Shown here: one piece after another, positions 46,612 through 56,272 of the stretch
How positions within the stretch are numbered: the stretch's first letter is position 1
Layout: each line of letters starts with the position of its first letter
Origin: Salinibacterium sp.
GTDB lineage: Bacteria > Actinomycetota > Actinomycetes > Actinomycetales > Microbacteriaceae
DNA length: 64,000 nucleotides
Reading direction: 5' to 3'
NCBI GenBank assembly: GCA_019638845.1
Contig: JAHBSZ010000003.1
Coordinates: forward strand, 372,001-436,000
Notes under the pieces: model-generated
Databases searched by the model: none
Told to the model about the DNA's origin: nothing
What the model saw: the letters and a program-made list of their open reading frames with translations, nothing else
Translations under genes and position numbers: made by a program

Positions 46612-47529
46612 ATGACCGTCGAGGTCGATTCAGCTGCGCAGTTCACCGATTTCGCCCACCCTGAGCGGCTTGTCTCCGGTGAATGGCTCGAAGCCCACCT
46701 CGGCACGCCGGGGCTCGTGGTCGTGGAATCCGACGAGGATGTCCTGCTCTATGAGACCGGACACATTCCCACCGCGGTGAAGATCGATTGGCACACCGAC
46801 CTCAACGACCCGGTCGAACGCGACTACATCGACGGTGCCGGCTTTGCCAAGCTCCTCGGGTCCAAGGGGATCACCCGGGATACCACGGTCGTCATCTACG
46901 GCGACAAGAACAACTGGTGGGCCGCCTATGCGCTGTGGGTCTTCTCCCTGTTCGGTCACGAAGACGTCCGCCTTCTTGATGGTGGCCGCGCGAAGTGGGA
47001 GCTGGACGGCCGCGCGTACACAACCGATCCCGAGTCTGCGGTGGCGGTCGACTACCCGGTCGTCGAACGTGACGACAGCGCGATTCGCGCGTACAAGGAC
47101 GACGTACTCGCTCATCTCGGCAACCCGCTCATCGATGTTCGCTCTCCCGAAGAGTTCAGCGGCGCGCGCACCACTGCCCCTGCCTATCCCGAAGAGGGAT
47201 CACTGCGCGCCGGACACATCCCCAGCGCGGTTAACATTCCCTGGGCACGGGCCGCCGCCGAGGATGGCACGTTCCGGCCGCTCGACCAACTCAACGCCCT
47301 GTACCGGGATGAAGCCGGGCTCAAGGACGGCGACGATATCGTCGCCTACTGCCGCATCGGGGAACGCTCGAGCCACACTTGGTTTGTACTCACCCACCTG
47401 TTGGGCTTCGAGGGCGTCCGCAACTATGACGGCTCGTGGACAGAGTGGGGATCCGCAGTCCGCGTGCCGATCGTCAAGGGCACCGAGCCCGGCGCGGTGC
47501 CGGTCGGTCGCTCGCAAACTGCTAAGTAG
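46612..47529 (+). CDS. Two-domain sulfurtransferase (thiosulfate or mercaptopyruvate)
   Basis: The 305 aa protein has two rhodanese domains, the N-terminal one inactive-type and the C-terminal one with the active-site loop [17 protein letters not shown] (Cys nucleophile). CRIGERSS is the form usual in thiosulfate sulfurtransferases of actinobacteria. ATG at 46612 behind GGAGGTACC. sufE follows after 9 nt, so the two probably form a sulfur-handling unit that passes persulfide sulfur. Confidence 0.93.
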   Translation: MTVEVDSAAQFTDFAHPERLVSGEWLEAHLGTPGLVVVESDEDVLLYETGHIPTAVKIDWHTDLNDPVERDYIDGAGFAKLLGSKGITRDTTVVIYGDKNNWWAAYALWVFSLFGHEDVRLLDGGRAKWELDGRAYTTDPESAVAVDYPVVERDDSAIRAYKDDVLAHLGNPLIDVRSPEEFSGARTTAPAYPEEGSLRAGHIPSAVNIPWARAAAEDGTFRPLDQLNALYRDEAGLKDGDDIVAYCRIGERSSHTWFVLTHLLGFEGVRNYDGSWTEWGSAVRVPIVKGTEPGAVPVGRSQTAK

Positions 47530-47538
47530 GCTCGACGA

Positions 47539-47973
47539 GTGACCGATCTACCCGAGCAGCTTGCCGAGATCCGAGACGATTTTCTCGGGCTCGAGATCAA
47601 GGAGCGACTTCAACTTCTTCTGGAGTTCTCGAACGAGCTGCCCGCGCTACCCGACCGATATGCCGATCATCCGGACCTCTTCGAGCGTGTGGAGGAGTGC
47701 CAGTCGCCCGTGTTTATCTTCGTCGAGGTCGACGAATCCGACATCGTCCACGTCTTCGCGATGGCGCCCAAGGAGGCGCCAACAACTCGAGGGTTTGCGT
47801 CGATCCTGGCGCAGGGGCTCGCTGGCCTGACGGCCACGGAGGTGCTCGATGTTTCCGACGACTTCCCGCAAGGGCTCGGGCTCACCGAGGCGGTGAGCCC
47901 GCTGCGGATCCGAGGGATGACGGCGATGCTCGCCCGCATCAAACGGCAAGTGCGGGAAAAGATCGCCGCGTGA
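47539..47973 (+). CDS. sufE: SufE family sulfur-transfer protein
   Basis: The 144 aa protein matches SufE, which accepts sulfur from a cysteine desulfurase. The sulfur-carrying Cys is in RVEECQSPVFIFVEV, and the C-terminal LSPLRIRGM-like segment (VSPLRIRGMTAMLARIKRQ) is present. The start is GTG at 47539. No sufS or suf operon is in the window; the neighbour is a sulfurtransferase, which may be the donor instead (inference). Its stop overlaps the next start. Confidence 0.93.
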   Translation: MTDLPEQLAEIRDDFLGLEIKERLQLLLEFSNELPALPDRYADHPDLFERVEECQSPVFIFVEVDESDIVHVFAMAPKEAPTTRGFASILAQGLAGLTATEVLDVSDDFPQGLGLTEAVSPLRIRGMTAMLARIKRQVREKIAA

Positions 47974-48689
47974 TCCTTCGGCGCGTGCATCCGGATCCGG
48001 TAGAAAGCGTCGAACTGGATTCCGCTAGCTCGCGGGAACGCCTGCTCGAGCTCTATCAGCCCGAGTCGACTCCGTGGCTGCGCCTGAACCTCGTCACAAG
48101 CGTGAGTGGCAGTGCTGCTGGTTCTGATGGCACCTCGGAGACCCTCACGAGCACCGTCGACCGACTCATCCTTGGCGTGATTCGGGAACTCGCGGATGTC
48201 GTACTCGTGGGAGCAGAATCCGTGCGCGCCGAAGGCTATCTGCGCCCGAAGCGCGCACCGCTCGCCGTGGTTACCGGTAGCGGCAACCTCGAAGGGCATC
48301 GGATTGACAGCGGCGATGCTGTGCCGCCCGTCGTCGTATTGTGCCCGGCGACAGCGGTCGACCGTGTGTCGAAGACACTGGGGCCGGCCGACGTCATCGT
48401 GGTGCCCGACAGCGATGGCCACATGGCGCCGCACGACATCATCGGAGCGTTGCGAAAGCGCCGTTTCGCGTCGATCGTGTGCGAAGGCGGCCCGGGGCTG
48501 GCCCGCCAGCTGATAGTGGCGGGGCTTGTCGACGAGGTGTGCCTGACCACGAGCCCACGGCTCACCGGGCTGACGCTTCCCCTCTTCGGCACTGAGTCGT
48601 TCGCCGAGGTGAAAGTGTCATTGAGCCAACTATTGGTCGATGATGAGAGTTCGCTCTATGCCCGCTGGGCAGTAGCCCGAGACCTCTAG
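47970..48689 (+). CDS. RibD C-terminal-like (pyrimidine) reductase
   Basis: The 239 aa protein matches the reductase half of RibD: LRLNLVTSVSGSAAGSDGTSE, DRLILGVIRELADVVLVGAESVRAEGYLRP and a C-terminal CEGGPGLARQLIVAGLVDEVCL. It has no deaminase domain. Such stand-alone actinobacterial proteins are often annotated as pyrimidine reductases but their substrate is rarely proven. The GTG at 47970 overlaps the sufE stop (GTGA). Convergent with the alpha/beta hydrolase gene, overlapping by 4 nt. Confidence 0.9.
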   Translation: MILRRVHPDPVESVELDSASSRERLLELYQPESTPWLRLNLVTSVSGSAAGSDGTSETLTSTVDRLILGVIRELADVVLVGAESVRAEGYLRPKRAPLAVVTGSGNLEGHRIDSGDAVPPVVVLCPATAVDRVSKTLGPADVIVVPDSDGHMAPHDIIGALRKRRFASIVCEGGPGLARQLIVAGLVDEVCLTTSPRLTGLTLPLFGTESFAEVKVSLSQLLVDDESSLYARWAVARDL

Positions 48690-49864
48690 CCGAGGCGATC
48701 GAGCCAGCGCCGGATATCGGTGTTCCACCGATCGGGATCGTAGTTCCACAGTCGGGTGTGGCGGGCGGTCGTGAACTCGTCGAATGTCACGATGTCCGGT
48801 CGAGCCAGGGCGAGCGCCCGTGAGGCAGTCGAGGGAATGAAGTCATCACCGTCGCTGTGCAAGAGAAGGATGGGTTTGGTGAGCTCATTCGCTCGCGTGA
48901 CGAGGTCGAGTCGTTTCACATCGATGGGCGCCGACAAGCCCACGAGCGCAGTGCTCCACCGACTGGACAGCAGCGCGATGACTGCGGATCGCACGGGCTT
49001 CGGAAGCCGATAGACCATTCCCTGATAGTTCAAGGCGGTGATCCAATCGACCACCGGCGAATCCAGAACGACACCCGCCACGCTCTCGGCAAGCGGCGAA
49101 CGAGTGACCGCTTGAAGCACCGTTGCCCCACCCATGGACCAACCCATGAGCACGATACTCGTCGCCCCGTGATCGAGGGCATACCGCATCCCGGCTTCGA
49201 TGTCTTTCCACTCGGTGTCGCCCAGCGAATATCGGTGATCAGGCGTGGATGGCGCGTCGCCGTCGTTGCGGTAGCTCAGAAGTAACGAGTTGTACCCTTC
49301 ATCGCGGAAGACGGGGACCGCCCGAAGAGTCTCTTGTCGCCGCACGGCGCGACCGTGCACCCCGATCATCCACCGCGTAGATGCTGCCGCTGCAGGAACG
49401 TACCAGGCGGGGGCCGGCCCGAACTCAGTGGTCACGAGAACATCGTCAAACGGGAGCTCGAGGTCGGCAGGACCGAGGTAGAACCATCCCCCCAGTCTCC
49501 CGCGCGTCGCGGCGTGAAGGTCCCCAAAGTCGACCGCGATCAGCTGCCTGGTGACAGTATCGGCGGTATAGCTGACTATCTCGCCAACCCGCGCGTGCCC
49601 GCGGTCTTGCTGAAACCAGAGGCTATAGCGGCCGGGCGTCATCGAGTCGAGCGTCACGGACAGTGTCACAGTGGCGTCGTCGAACGCGAGAATCTTGACA
49701 TCCTCGATCGGCCTGGTTGGCGGAGTGATCACCGTGCGGGCGAAGACAACCGCGAGGACGCCAGCACCGATCAACGCGCCCGCGACCAGGGCGCCCGCCC
49801 CGATCGCCGCTGTTGCAACTGCGCGCCCGGAAATGGGAAAAAGATGCGGTCCTTGACTAGCCAT
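48686..49864 (-). CDS. Membrane-anchored alpha/beta hydrolase
   Basis: The 392 aa protein has one N-terminal TM helix (about 11-43, rich in Ala/Gly) and an extracytoplasmic alpha/beta-hydrolase domain. The nucleophile elbow is GWSMGGAT (Ser), with the oxyanion-side GVHGRAVRRQET, an Asp in HSDGDDFIP and the likely catalytic His in TARHTRLW. The ATG at 49864 is supported by AGGAG 5 nt upstream. The substrate is unknown. Confidence 0.88.
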   Translation of the reverse strand: MASQGPHLFPISGRAVATAAIGAGALVAGALIGAGVLAVVFARTVITPPTRPIEDVKILAFDDATVTLSVTLDSMTPGRYSLWFQQDRGHARVGEIVSYTADTVTRQLIAVDFGDLHAATRGRLGGWFYLGPADLELPFDDVLVTTEFGPAPAWYVPAAAASTRWMIGVHGRAVRRQETLRAVPVFRDEGYNSLLLSYRNDGDAPSTPDHRYSLGDTEWKDIEAGMRYALDHGATSIVLMGWSMGGATVLQAVTRSPLAESVAGVVLDSPVVDWITALNYQGMVYRLPKPVRSAVIALLSSRWSTALVGLSAPIDVKRLDLVTRANELTKPILLLHSDGDDFIPSTASRALALARPDIVTFDEFTTARHTRLWNYDPDRWNTDIRRWLDRLG

Positions 49865-49933
49865 CGTTGCTCCTGCAGTCCGGAAGCGGCGTGCCTCTAT
49901 GTGGAAACTCCCATTCAAGCCTAATCTTCACTC

Positions 49934-50530
49934 GTGTCCGAGTCGTCCCTGGGAACCCCGCTTCCCCACGCATTTGAGGCCGCGCTGCGGTCTCTCAAGC
50001 GCGCGGAGACGCGCTCCGAGCTCGCGGTAGCCGAGATTCCGGCGCCGGGAACCCTCGCCCCTTGGTCGTTCGCGCTCGCCGCCGACGTCACGCCCGCACG
50101 TCACGGCAGCGACTCTGAACTCGGAACGGGCCGGTTCGTGCTTCTGTACGATCCGGACGAACCAGATGCTTGGGGCGGCGCATTCCGAGTGATTTGTTAC
50201 GCCCAAGCGCCGCTTGAGACTGAGATGGGGGATGACCCCTTCCTCTTGGATGTCGCGTGGTCGTGGCTTGTCGACGCGCTCGATGCACGCGGGGCGAAGT
50301 ACACCGCCGCAAGCGGGACAGCGACACGAATTCTCTCCACCGGATTCGGCGAACTCAAGGCCCAGGGCGACGGCGCTCAGGTTGAATTGCGCGCCTCCTG
50401 GACCCCTGCGAACTCCGACCTCGCCGCTCATGTGGAAGGCTGGGGTGAGCTATTGTGCATGCTCGCCGGTCTTCCGCCGGCGATTGAGGGAGTGAGCCTG
50501 TTGTCTGCGCGCCGAGTAGGACGTGAGTAG
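49934..50530 (+). CDS. DUF3000 domain-containing protein
   Basis: The 198 aa protein matches DUF3000, an actinobacterial family of unknown function: PHAFEAALRSLKRAETRSELAVAEIPAP, LAPWSFALAADV, then DAWGGAFRVICYAQAPLETEMG and LLDVAWSWLVDAL. The start is GTG at 49934. It is followed, with an 8-nt overlap, by the RNase D-like gene, the order seen in mycobacteria (Rv2680-Rv2681) just before dxs. Confidence 0.92.
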   Translation: MSESSLGTPLPHAFEAALRSLKRAETRSELAVAEIPAPGTLAPWSFALAADVTPARHGSDSELGTGRFVLLYDPDEPDAWGGAFRVICYAQAPLETEMGDDPFLLDVAWSWLVDALDARGAKYTAASGTATRILSTGFGELKAQGDGAQVELRASWTPANSDLAAHVEGWGELLCMLAGLPPAIEGVSLLSARRVGRE

Positions 50531-51779
50531 CACGGACGAGCACGCCATCGAAGCGACGCCCGCGACTCCCGTTCAGGCTGAACATGTCGAAGTGGATGTC
50601 ATTGACACCCGCGAGGGCTATCTCGCGGCGGTAGCGGCGATTGCCGCGGGCGAAGGACCTATCGCAATCGATGCGGAGCGGGCATCCGGCTACCGCTATT
50701 CGCAACGCGCTTATCTCATTCAGATCTTCCGGAGGGGTTCGGGGACGTTTCTGCTCGACCCACCCGCAATCGGGTCACTCGTCGAATTGAACGACGTGAT
50801 CGCGGGCGAAGAGTGGATTCTGCACGCAGCCAGCCAAGACCTCACCTGTCTCCGTGAGGTCGGTCTCGACCCCACGTCGCTGTTCGACACCGAGCTGGCG
50901 GCGCGACTTGCCGGGCTCCCCCGGGTGGGACTCGGCGCGGTTGTCGAGGACCTCCTGGGCATCCACCTCGCCAAGGAGCACTCTGCGGCCGACTGGTCGA
51001 CGCGACCGCTGCCGCAGGCATGGCTCGTCTATGCGGCCCTCGATGTCGAACTCCTGATCGATCTGCGTGAAGCTCTCGCCGAAGTTCTCGAGCGAGACGG
51101 CAAGACCGATATCGCTCAGCAAGAGTTCACCTCGGTTCTCGAGCGCGACTTTGTCATCGTTCGCCCCGAACCGTGGCGCCGCCTGAGCGGAGTCCACGCC
51201 ATCCGCGGCGGGCGGAATCTCGCCGTAGCGCGCGAGCTGTGGCAGGCACGCGACGGATACGCTCGTGAAATCGACACAGCGCCCGGACGCCTCGTGCCCG
51301 ATTCAGCGCTCGTCGCTGCCGCTCGAGTACTTCCCGATACCAAACGTGATCTTGCAAGCCTCAAGGAGTTCACGGGCCGCGCCAGTCGTTCGCAGATCGA
51401 CAGGTGGTGGAACGCCATCCAACTCGGAATGACGACTGAAGATCTGCCCGTCTTGCGGCCGGCCACCGACACCATGCCCCCGCCACGCGTCTGGTCGGAC
51501 AAGAACCCTGAGGCTGACAAGCGACTCAAGGCGGCACGAGCCGCAGTCACCGAAATTGCGAACGCGATGTCGATCCCCGTCGAGAACCTCCTCACCCCGG
51601 AACTTCTGCGTCGCGTGGCTTGGTCGCCGCCCTCCCCTGCCGACGCCGAGACACTGACAACGGTGCTCCGCGAGCTCGGTGCGCGCGACTGGCAGCTTGA
51701 CGCAACGGCACAGGTAATTGCCGATGCCTTTGTCGAGGCTAGCCAAACTGTTGAGGACCCTCCCGAGGCTACTTCGTAG
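50523..51779 (+). CDS. RNase D-like 3'-5' exonuclease with HRDC domain
   Basis: The 418 aa protein has a DEDD exonuclease domain: AIDAERASGYRYSQRAYL (Asp/Glu), HAASQDLTCLREVGLDP (Asp) and LVYAALDVELLIDL (Tyr...Asp), so the catalytic set is complete. An HRDC domain covers about residues 205-285, followed by a basic C-terminal part. The start is GTG at 50523, overlapping DUF3000. It likely trims structured RNA 3' ends. The next genes are a fatty-acid pair and, in relatives, dxs. Confidence 0.92.
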   Translation: MSSTDEHAIEATPATPVQAEHVEVDVIDTREGYLAAVAAIAAGEGPIAIDAERASGYRYSQRAYLIQIFRRGSGTFLLDPPAIGSLVELNDVIAGEEWILHAASQDLTCLREVGLDPTSLFDTELAARLAGLPRVGLGAVVEDLLGIHLAKEHSAADWSTRPLPQAWLVYAALDVELLIDLREALAEVLERDGKTDIAQQEFTSVLERDFVIVRPEPWRRLSGVHAIRGGRNLAVARELWQARDGYAREIDTAPGRLVPDSALVAAARVLPDTKRDLASLKEFTGRASRSQIDRWWNAIQLGMTTEDLPVLRPATDTMPPPRVWSDKNPEADKRLKAARAAVTEIANAMSIPVENLLTPELLRRVAWSPPSPADAETLTTVLRELGARDWQLDATAQVIADAFVEASQTVEDPPEATS

Positions 51780-51855
51780 GAAGAATCAAACGATTCCCCC
51801 ACGTAATTTCGCGAGCTTAGGCTGGTGAAACACGCAAGACGATAGTGGAGGCATT

Positions 51856-53067
51856 GTGGCCCAGAGAGAATCAACGCAGCGAGCCGAAGTCGTATTCGTA
51901 GATGGCGTTCGCACCCCCTTCGGCCGGGCCGGAGAAAAGGGGATGTATTGGAACACCCGCGCGGACGACCTCGTCGTCAAGGCCATGATCGGGCTTCTCG
52001 AGCGCAACACAAGCATTCCCAAAGATCGCTACGACGACGTCGCCATCGCTGCAACAACGCAGACAGGTGACCAGGGGCTCACGATCGGTCGCTCCGCAGC
52101 GCTGCTCGCGGGGTTGCCCAAGTCTGTTCCCGGCTACGCTATCGACCGCATGTGCGCGGGAGGGATGACCTCCGTGACGACCATCGCCGGAGCGATCGGC
52201 TTCGGCGCCTACGACATCGGCATCGCCGGTGGCGTCGAACACATGGGCCGTCATCCGATGGGGTCGGGCGTCGATCCGAACCCACGCTTCCTTGCGGAGA
52301 AATTGGTCAGTAGCGAAGCGCTCAACATGGGCAACACCGCCGAGCGCATTCACGACCGTTTCCCGAAGCTGACGAAGGAACGCGCCGACAGGTTCGCGTT
52401 CGCAAGCCAACACAAGGCCGCGGCAGCCTATGAGAATGGCAAGTTGCAGCCCGATCTGATCCCGGTGGCCACGCGTAGCGAAGCCGGTTGGGGCATGGCC
52501 ACCCGCGACGAGGCTCTGCGGCCCGAGACCACGCTGGAGGGTCTCGCGGGCCTCAAGACGCCATTCCGACCACACGGTCGCGTTACGGCCGGAAACTCTT
52601 CTGGCCTCAACGATGGCGCCACTGCCTCCATCATCGCGAGCGCGGATGCCGCAAAGGAATTCGGTCTTACACCGAAGATGCGGCTCGTGAGCTTCGCGTT
52701 TGCCGGTGTCGAGCCCGAGATCATGGGAATCGGACCGGTGCCCTCCACCGAGAAGGCTCTTCGCAAGGCGGGTCTCACAATCGACGACATCGGCCTTTTC
52801 GAACTCAACGAGGCATTCGCGGTGCAGGTGCTCTCGTTCCTCGACCACTTCGGAGTGGCGGACGATGACCCTCGAGTGAACCTGTGGGGTGGCGCGATCG
52901 CCATGGGTCATCCCTTGGCGTCATCGGGCGTGCGCCTGATGATCCAACTCGCGGCCCAATTCGCCGAGCGCCCCGATGTGCGGTACGGCCTCACAGCCAT
53001 GTGCGTTGGGCTCGGTCAGGGTGGATCCGTTATCTGGGAGAACCCGAACTACAAGGGAGCCAAATAA
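51856..53067 (+). CDS. fadA: Acetyl-CoA acyltransferase (3-ketoacyl-CoA thiolase)
   Basis: The 403 aa thiolase cleaves 3-ketoacyl-CoA in beta-oxidation. The nucleophile is Cys100 (DRMCAGGMTS). Other motifs are NEAFAVQVLSF, GGAIAMGHPLASSGVR (His) and MCVGLGQGGSVIWE (second Cys). The start is GTG at 51856 behind GGAGG. Its stop overlaps fadB by 1 nt, so FadA and FadB are made as a pair. Confidence 0.95.
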   Translation: MAQRESTQRAEVVFVDGVRTPFGRAGEKGMYWNTRADDLVVKAMIGLLERNTSIPKDRYDDVAIAATTQTGDQGLTIGRSAALLAGLPKSVPGYAIDRMCAGGMTSVTTIAGAIGFGAYDIGIAGGVEHMGRHPMGSGVDPNPRFLAEKLVSSEALNMGNTAERIHDRFPKLTKERADRFAFASQHKAAAAYENGKLQPDLIPVATRSEAGWGMATRDEALRPETTLEGLAGLKTPFRPHGRVTAGNSSGLNDGATASIIASADAAKEFGLTPKMRLVSFAFAGVEPEIMGIGPVPSTEKALRKAGLTIDDIGLFELNEAFAVQVLSFLDHFGVADDDPRVNLWGGAIAMGHPLASSGVRLMIQLAAQFAERPDVRYGLTAMCVGLGQGGSVIWENPNYKGAK

Positions 53068-55199
53068 TGGCAACGACGGCCACCGATTTCGACAAGCTTG
53101 CTTCGCTCGATCCGGATGAGGTGATCACGCACTCCTTCGTTCGTGACATCCCCATCTCGGGCGGCAAGGTTCTCGCGCTAGTCACCCTGGACAACGGCAA
53201 GGATCACACTCGCCCGAACACCCTCGGACCAAAGACCCTTCTTGAGTTCGCCAGCGTTCTTGATGAGCAGCGGTCTCGCGCGACGCAGGGCGAAATCCAC
53301 GGGCTCGCGGTCACCGGTAAGCCGTTCATCTTCGCCGCTGGCGCCGATCTGTCCAAAGTCAGCGACATCCCGGACTACGAGACCGGCAAGAAGATGGCCC
53401 AACTCGGCCACTGGGCACTCGGCAAGCTCGGCGAGCTCGGCGTTCCCTCGTTCACCTTCATCAACGGGCTCGCGCTCGGTGGTGGCGTCGAGATTCCGCT
53501 CAACTCCGACTACCGCACCATCGACAGCTCCGTGCCTGCCTTGGCCCTTCCCGAAGTCTTCTTGGGGATCATTCCCGGCTGGGGTGGCGCATGGCTTCTG
53601 CCCAACCTGATCGGTATCGAGAACGCCCTCGAGGTGGTCATCTCCAACCCGCTCAAGAACAACCGGATGCTCCGGGGACCGCAAGCATTCGAGCTCGGGA
53701 TCGCCGACGCGATGTTCGGACCTGCGACCTTCCTTGAGGAGTCCATCCAGTGGGCCGACGGGGTTATCAACGGAAAGGTCAAGGTCAAACGCCCCCACGA
53801 ACCGGGCAAGATCGAACGAGTCGCGAAGTGGGACATCGCCATTGGCATCGCTCAGAAGACGCTCGAAAGCCGCATCGGGAAAGTCGCGAAGTCCCCTTAC
53901 CGAGCCCTTGATCTCCTCAAGGCTGCCAAGAATACTTCCCGCGCCGAAGGCTTTGCCGCCGAAGACGAGGCACTGGCCGATCTCATCTCAGGCGATCAGT
54001 TTCACGCCTCGATCTATGCCTTCAACCTCGTGCAGAAGCGGGCAAAGCGCCCCGCCGGCGCTCCGGACAAGGCGCTCGCTCAGAAGGTCACCAAGGTTGG
54101 CGTCATCGGCGCAGGTCTCATGGCCCGCCAGTTCGCGCTTCTGTTTGTGCGTCGACTCCAAGTACCCGTTGTGATCACCGATCTCGACCAGACTCGCGTT
54201 GACGAGGGCGTCGCCAACATCCACAAGGAGATCCATGACCTGCTCGCAAAGGGTCGAATCTCGCAGGATGAGTCGAACCGACTCGAAGCGCTCGTCAGCG
54301 GCACTACCGACAAGGCCGACTTCGCCGACTGCGATTGGGTGATCGAGGCGATCTTCGAGGAGCTCGACGCCAAACAGAAGGTGTTCGCGGATGTCGAACA
54401 GTACATCTCCCCCGAGGCGATTCTGGCCACGAACACGTCGTCCCTTTCTGTGGAACAGATCGGCGCGAAGTTGAAGCACCCGGAGCGCGTTGTGGGATTC
54501 CACTTCTTCAACCCGGTCGCCGTTATGCCGCTTATCGAGGTCGTAAAGACTCCCCACACCACGGACGTCGCGCTCGCAACCGCAATGGCCACCGCGGCAG
54601 CGCTGCGTAAGACCGCGGTGATCACCACCGATACCCCCGGATTCGTGGTTAACCGCATCTTGGCCAAGGTTTTGGGCGAAGCAATGCACGCTGTCGATAC
54701 CGGAACACCGTTCGAGGTCGTCGAGGAGTCAACCCGTCCGTTCGGGCTCCCCATGACACCGTTCGAGCTGCTGGAGCTGGTCGGTCTTAAGGTCGGCGCC
54801 CACGTGCTCGATACACATCACGCGGCGTTCCCTGACCGATTCTTCGAGAGCAAGAACCTGCACAAACTCGCCGAACTTGGGCACATCTTCGAGCGCGACG
54901 CCAAGGGGAAGATCAAAGGCATCGACAAGAAGGCGCTCGCGATCGTCGCTGGTGGCACCACACCGATGACGACTGAGGAGCTGCAGAAGCGCATCGAAGA
55001 CGGCCTAGCCGACGAGATTCACCGGATGCTCGACACCAATGTTGTGGCAGGTGCCGAAGACATCGACCTGTGCCTGATTTTGGGCGCTGGCTATCCCTTC
55101 CAGATGGGCGGTGTCACGCCATACCTCGACCGCGTTGGCGCATCCGAGCGTACCTTCGGCGACACCTTCCACCATCCGAAGATTGTCGGGGTGAAGTAG
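53067..55199 (+). CDS. fadB: 3-hydroxyacyl-CoA dehydrogenase / enoyl-CoA hydratase
   Basis: The 710 aa bifunctional protein has an enoyl-CoA hydratase half with the oxyanion segment IFAAGADLSKV and both catalytic Glu (GGGVEIPLNSDYR and LPEVFLGIIPGWGG). The dehydrogenase half has the NAD loop VGVIGAGLMARQFALLF and catalytic His in GFHFFNPVAVMPLIE. It hydrates and oxidises enoyl-CoA for FadA. ATG at 53067. A repeat element begins 27 nt after the stop. Confidence 0.95.
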   Translation: MATTATDFDKLASLDPDEVITHSFVRDIPISGGKVLALVTLDNGKDHTRPNTLGPKTLLEFASVLDEQRSRATQGEIHGLAVTGKPFIFAAGADLSKVSDIPDYETGKKMAQLGHWALGKLGELGVPSFTFINGLALGGGVEIPLNSDYRTIDSSVPALALPEVFLGIIPGWGGAWLLPNLIGIENALEVVISNPLKNNRMLRGPQAFELGIADAMFGPATFLEESIQWADGVINGKVKVKRPHEPGKIERVAKWDIAIGIAQKTLESRIGKVAKSPYRALDLLKAAKNTSRAEGFAAEDEALADLISGDQFHASIYAFNLVQKRAKRPAGAPDKALAQKVTKVGVIGAGLMARQFALLFVRRLQVPVVITDLDQTRVDEGVANIHKEIHDLLAKGRISQDESNRLEALVSGTTDKADFADCDWVIEAIFEELDAKQKVFADVEQYISPEAILATNTSSLSVEQIGAKLKHPERVVGFHFFNPVAVMPLIEVVKTPHTTDVALATAMATAAALRKTAVITTDTPGFVVNRILAKVLGEAMHAVDTGTPFEVVEESTRPFGLPMTPFELLELVGLKVGAHVLDTHHAAFPDRFFESKNLHKLAELGHIFERDAKGKIKGIDKKALAIVAGGTTPMTTEELQKRIEDGLADEIHRMLDTNVVAGAEDIDLCLILGAGYPFQMGGVTPYLDRVGASERTFGDTFHHPKIVGVK

Positions 55200-55225
55200 C
55201 CGCGCGCTGCCTCGCCGCCGCCTGG

Positions 55226-55305
55226 CGAAAACGCAGGAGTTTTGGTCGAAATTGCCCGCTGCGAGTTCACGACGGCTGTTCCGCAGCGGATCTCCTGCGT
55301 TTTCG
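55226..55305. repeat. 80-bp inverted-arm element, copy 2
   Basis: The arms CGAAAACGCAGGAG (55226-55239) and CTCCTGCGTTTTCG (55292-55305) are reverse complements. The core between the 15-nt arms is again exactly 50 nt, unrelated in sequence to copies 1 and 3, and contains CCGCTGCG/CGCAGCGG (55256-55263 with 55282-55289). It lies between fadB and the DUF559 gene and runs into the last codons of the latter. Confidence 0.85.
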
Positions 55306-56199
55306 ACCAGCGTAAGGGCGGTACGGATGTCGCAGACGGTGCGCCACGAGGGCAGCATCGTCTGCGATCGCGCGTTCGATGGCGGCAAGTACCCGTGGCC
55401 AGTCCCTGTATAGCTGTCGATAGGTGACGCGAAGAGTACGGTATCCCCACGCCGCCATGACCAGATCGCGGTCGCGATCGCGTTCCCACCCTTCGGGCTC
55501 GCCGTGTTGGGAGCCGTCAATCTCCAGAAACGTGTGCGGTCCAAGTTGAAAGTCGAGTCGGAGGCCGCCGACCTCAACTTGCTGAACGCAGCGGATTCCA
55601 GCATCCGCGAGCCACAGCCGAGCGAATGTCTCGCCATGTGCTTCGTCTAGGGCGCTGATCAAGTTCCGCCATTCACGCGCTCGCACAGGAGCTAGATCAA
55701 ATAGGCGATCAAGGGCTTCTGGGCTAATCGCTCGAGCGTGAAGCGCGGCGCCACAGGCAGCGACCGAGATATCCCTACCCTCTGTTCGCAGCACGCTAAG
55801 CAATGCTTCTACCACCGTGACCCGCCACGCGCTACGCGCGAGGGTCACCGTCCAATGCACGGTCGCACCATCGCGACGTGACAGCCGCAGCCGACGATCA
55901 CTTGGATGTCTAAGTCGACTCGACGTGGGCTTGACCGCGACGTGCAACATCGCGGGGCGCGGCACCCGTAGCCCGTAGGACTCGAGCGCAGAGAGCGCGG
56001 TCAGCTGTCCCCCCACCCGGACCGCTCGGATACCGAGCTCTGGCGCATCCGGGACCGTGTACCAGCCGTGCCGCACTCGGAGGACACATTTGCGGTCGAG
56101 CGCTTGCCTGAGCTGGGCATCCGTGAACCCGAGTGCAAGCAGATCACGGCGTCTCAGGAACAGGCCACGGTCACGGATCGCGCGTTCGACAGGGAGCAT
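55267..56199 (-). CDS. AbiEi-type winged-helix protein with C-terminal DUF559 nuclease-like domain
   Basis: The 310 aa protein starts MLPVERAIRDRGLFLRRRDL, resembling the N-terminal DNA-binding domain of AbiEi antitoxins, and continues with a middle domain (VKPTSSRLRHPSDRRLRLSRR). The C-terminal DUF559/Vsr-like domain has LRLDFQLGPHTFLEIDG, where Asp216, Glu226 and Asp228 fit a PD-(D/E)XK site, then GWERDRDRDLVMAAWGYRTLR. ATG at 56199; a TTG at 56223 would add eight residues. It is Arg-rich and flanked by copies of the 80-bp element on both sides. Function is unknown. Confidence 0.8.
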   Translation of the reverse strand: MLPVERAIRDRGLFLRRRDLLALGFTDAQLRQALDRKCVLRVRHGWYTVPDAPELGIRAVRVGGQLTALSALESYGLRVPRPAMLHVAVKPTSSRLRHPSDRRLRLSRRDGATVHWTVTLARSAWRVTVVEALLSVLRTEGRDISVAACGAALHARAISPEALDRLFDLAPVRAREWRNLISALDEAHGETFARLWLADAGIRCVQQVEVGGLRLDFQLGPHTFLEIDGSQHGEPEGWERDRDRDLVMAAWGYRTLRVTYRQLYRDWPRVLAAIERAIADDAALVAHRLRHPYRPYAGRKRRRSAAEQPS

Positions 56200-56272
56200 T
56201 CGTCCACGTTGCCGCGCCCCCAAGTCACGCGGCAGCGCGGACGGCTACCCGTGGAAAGCCGCGCCGCCGCAC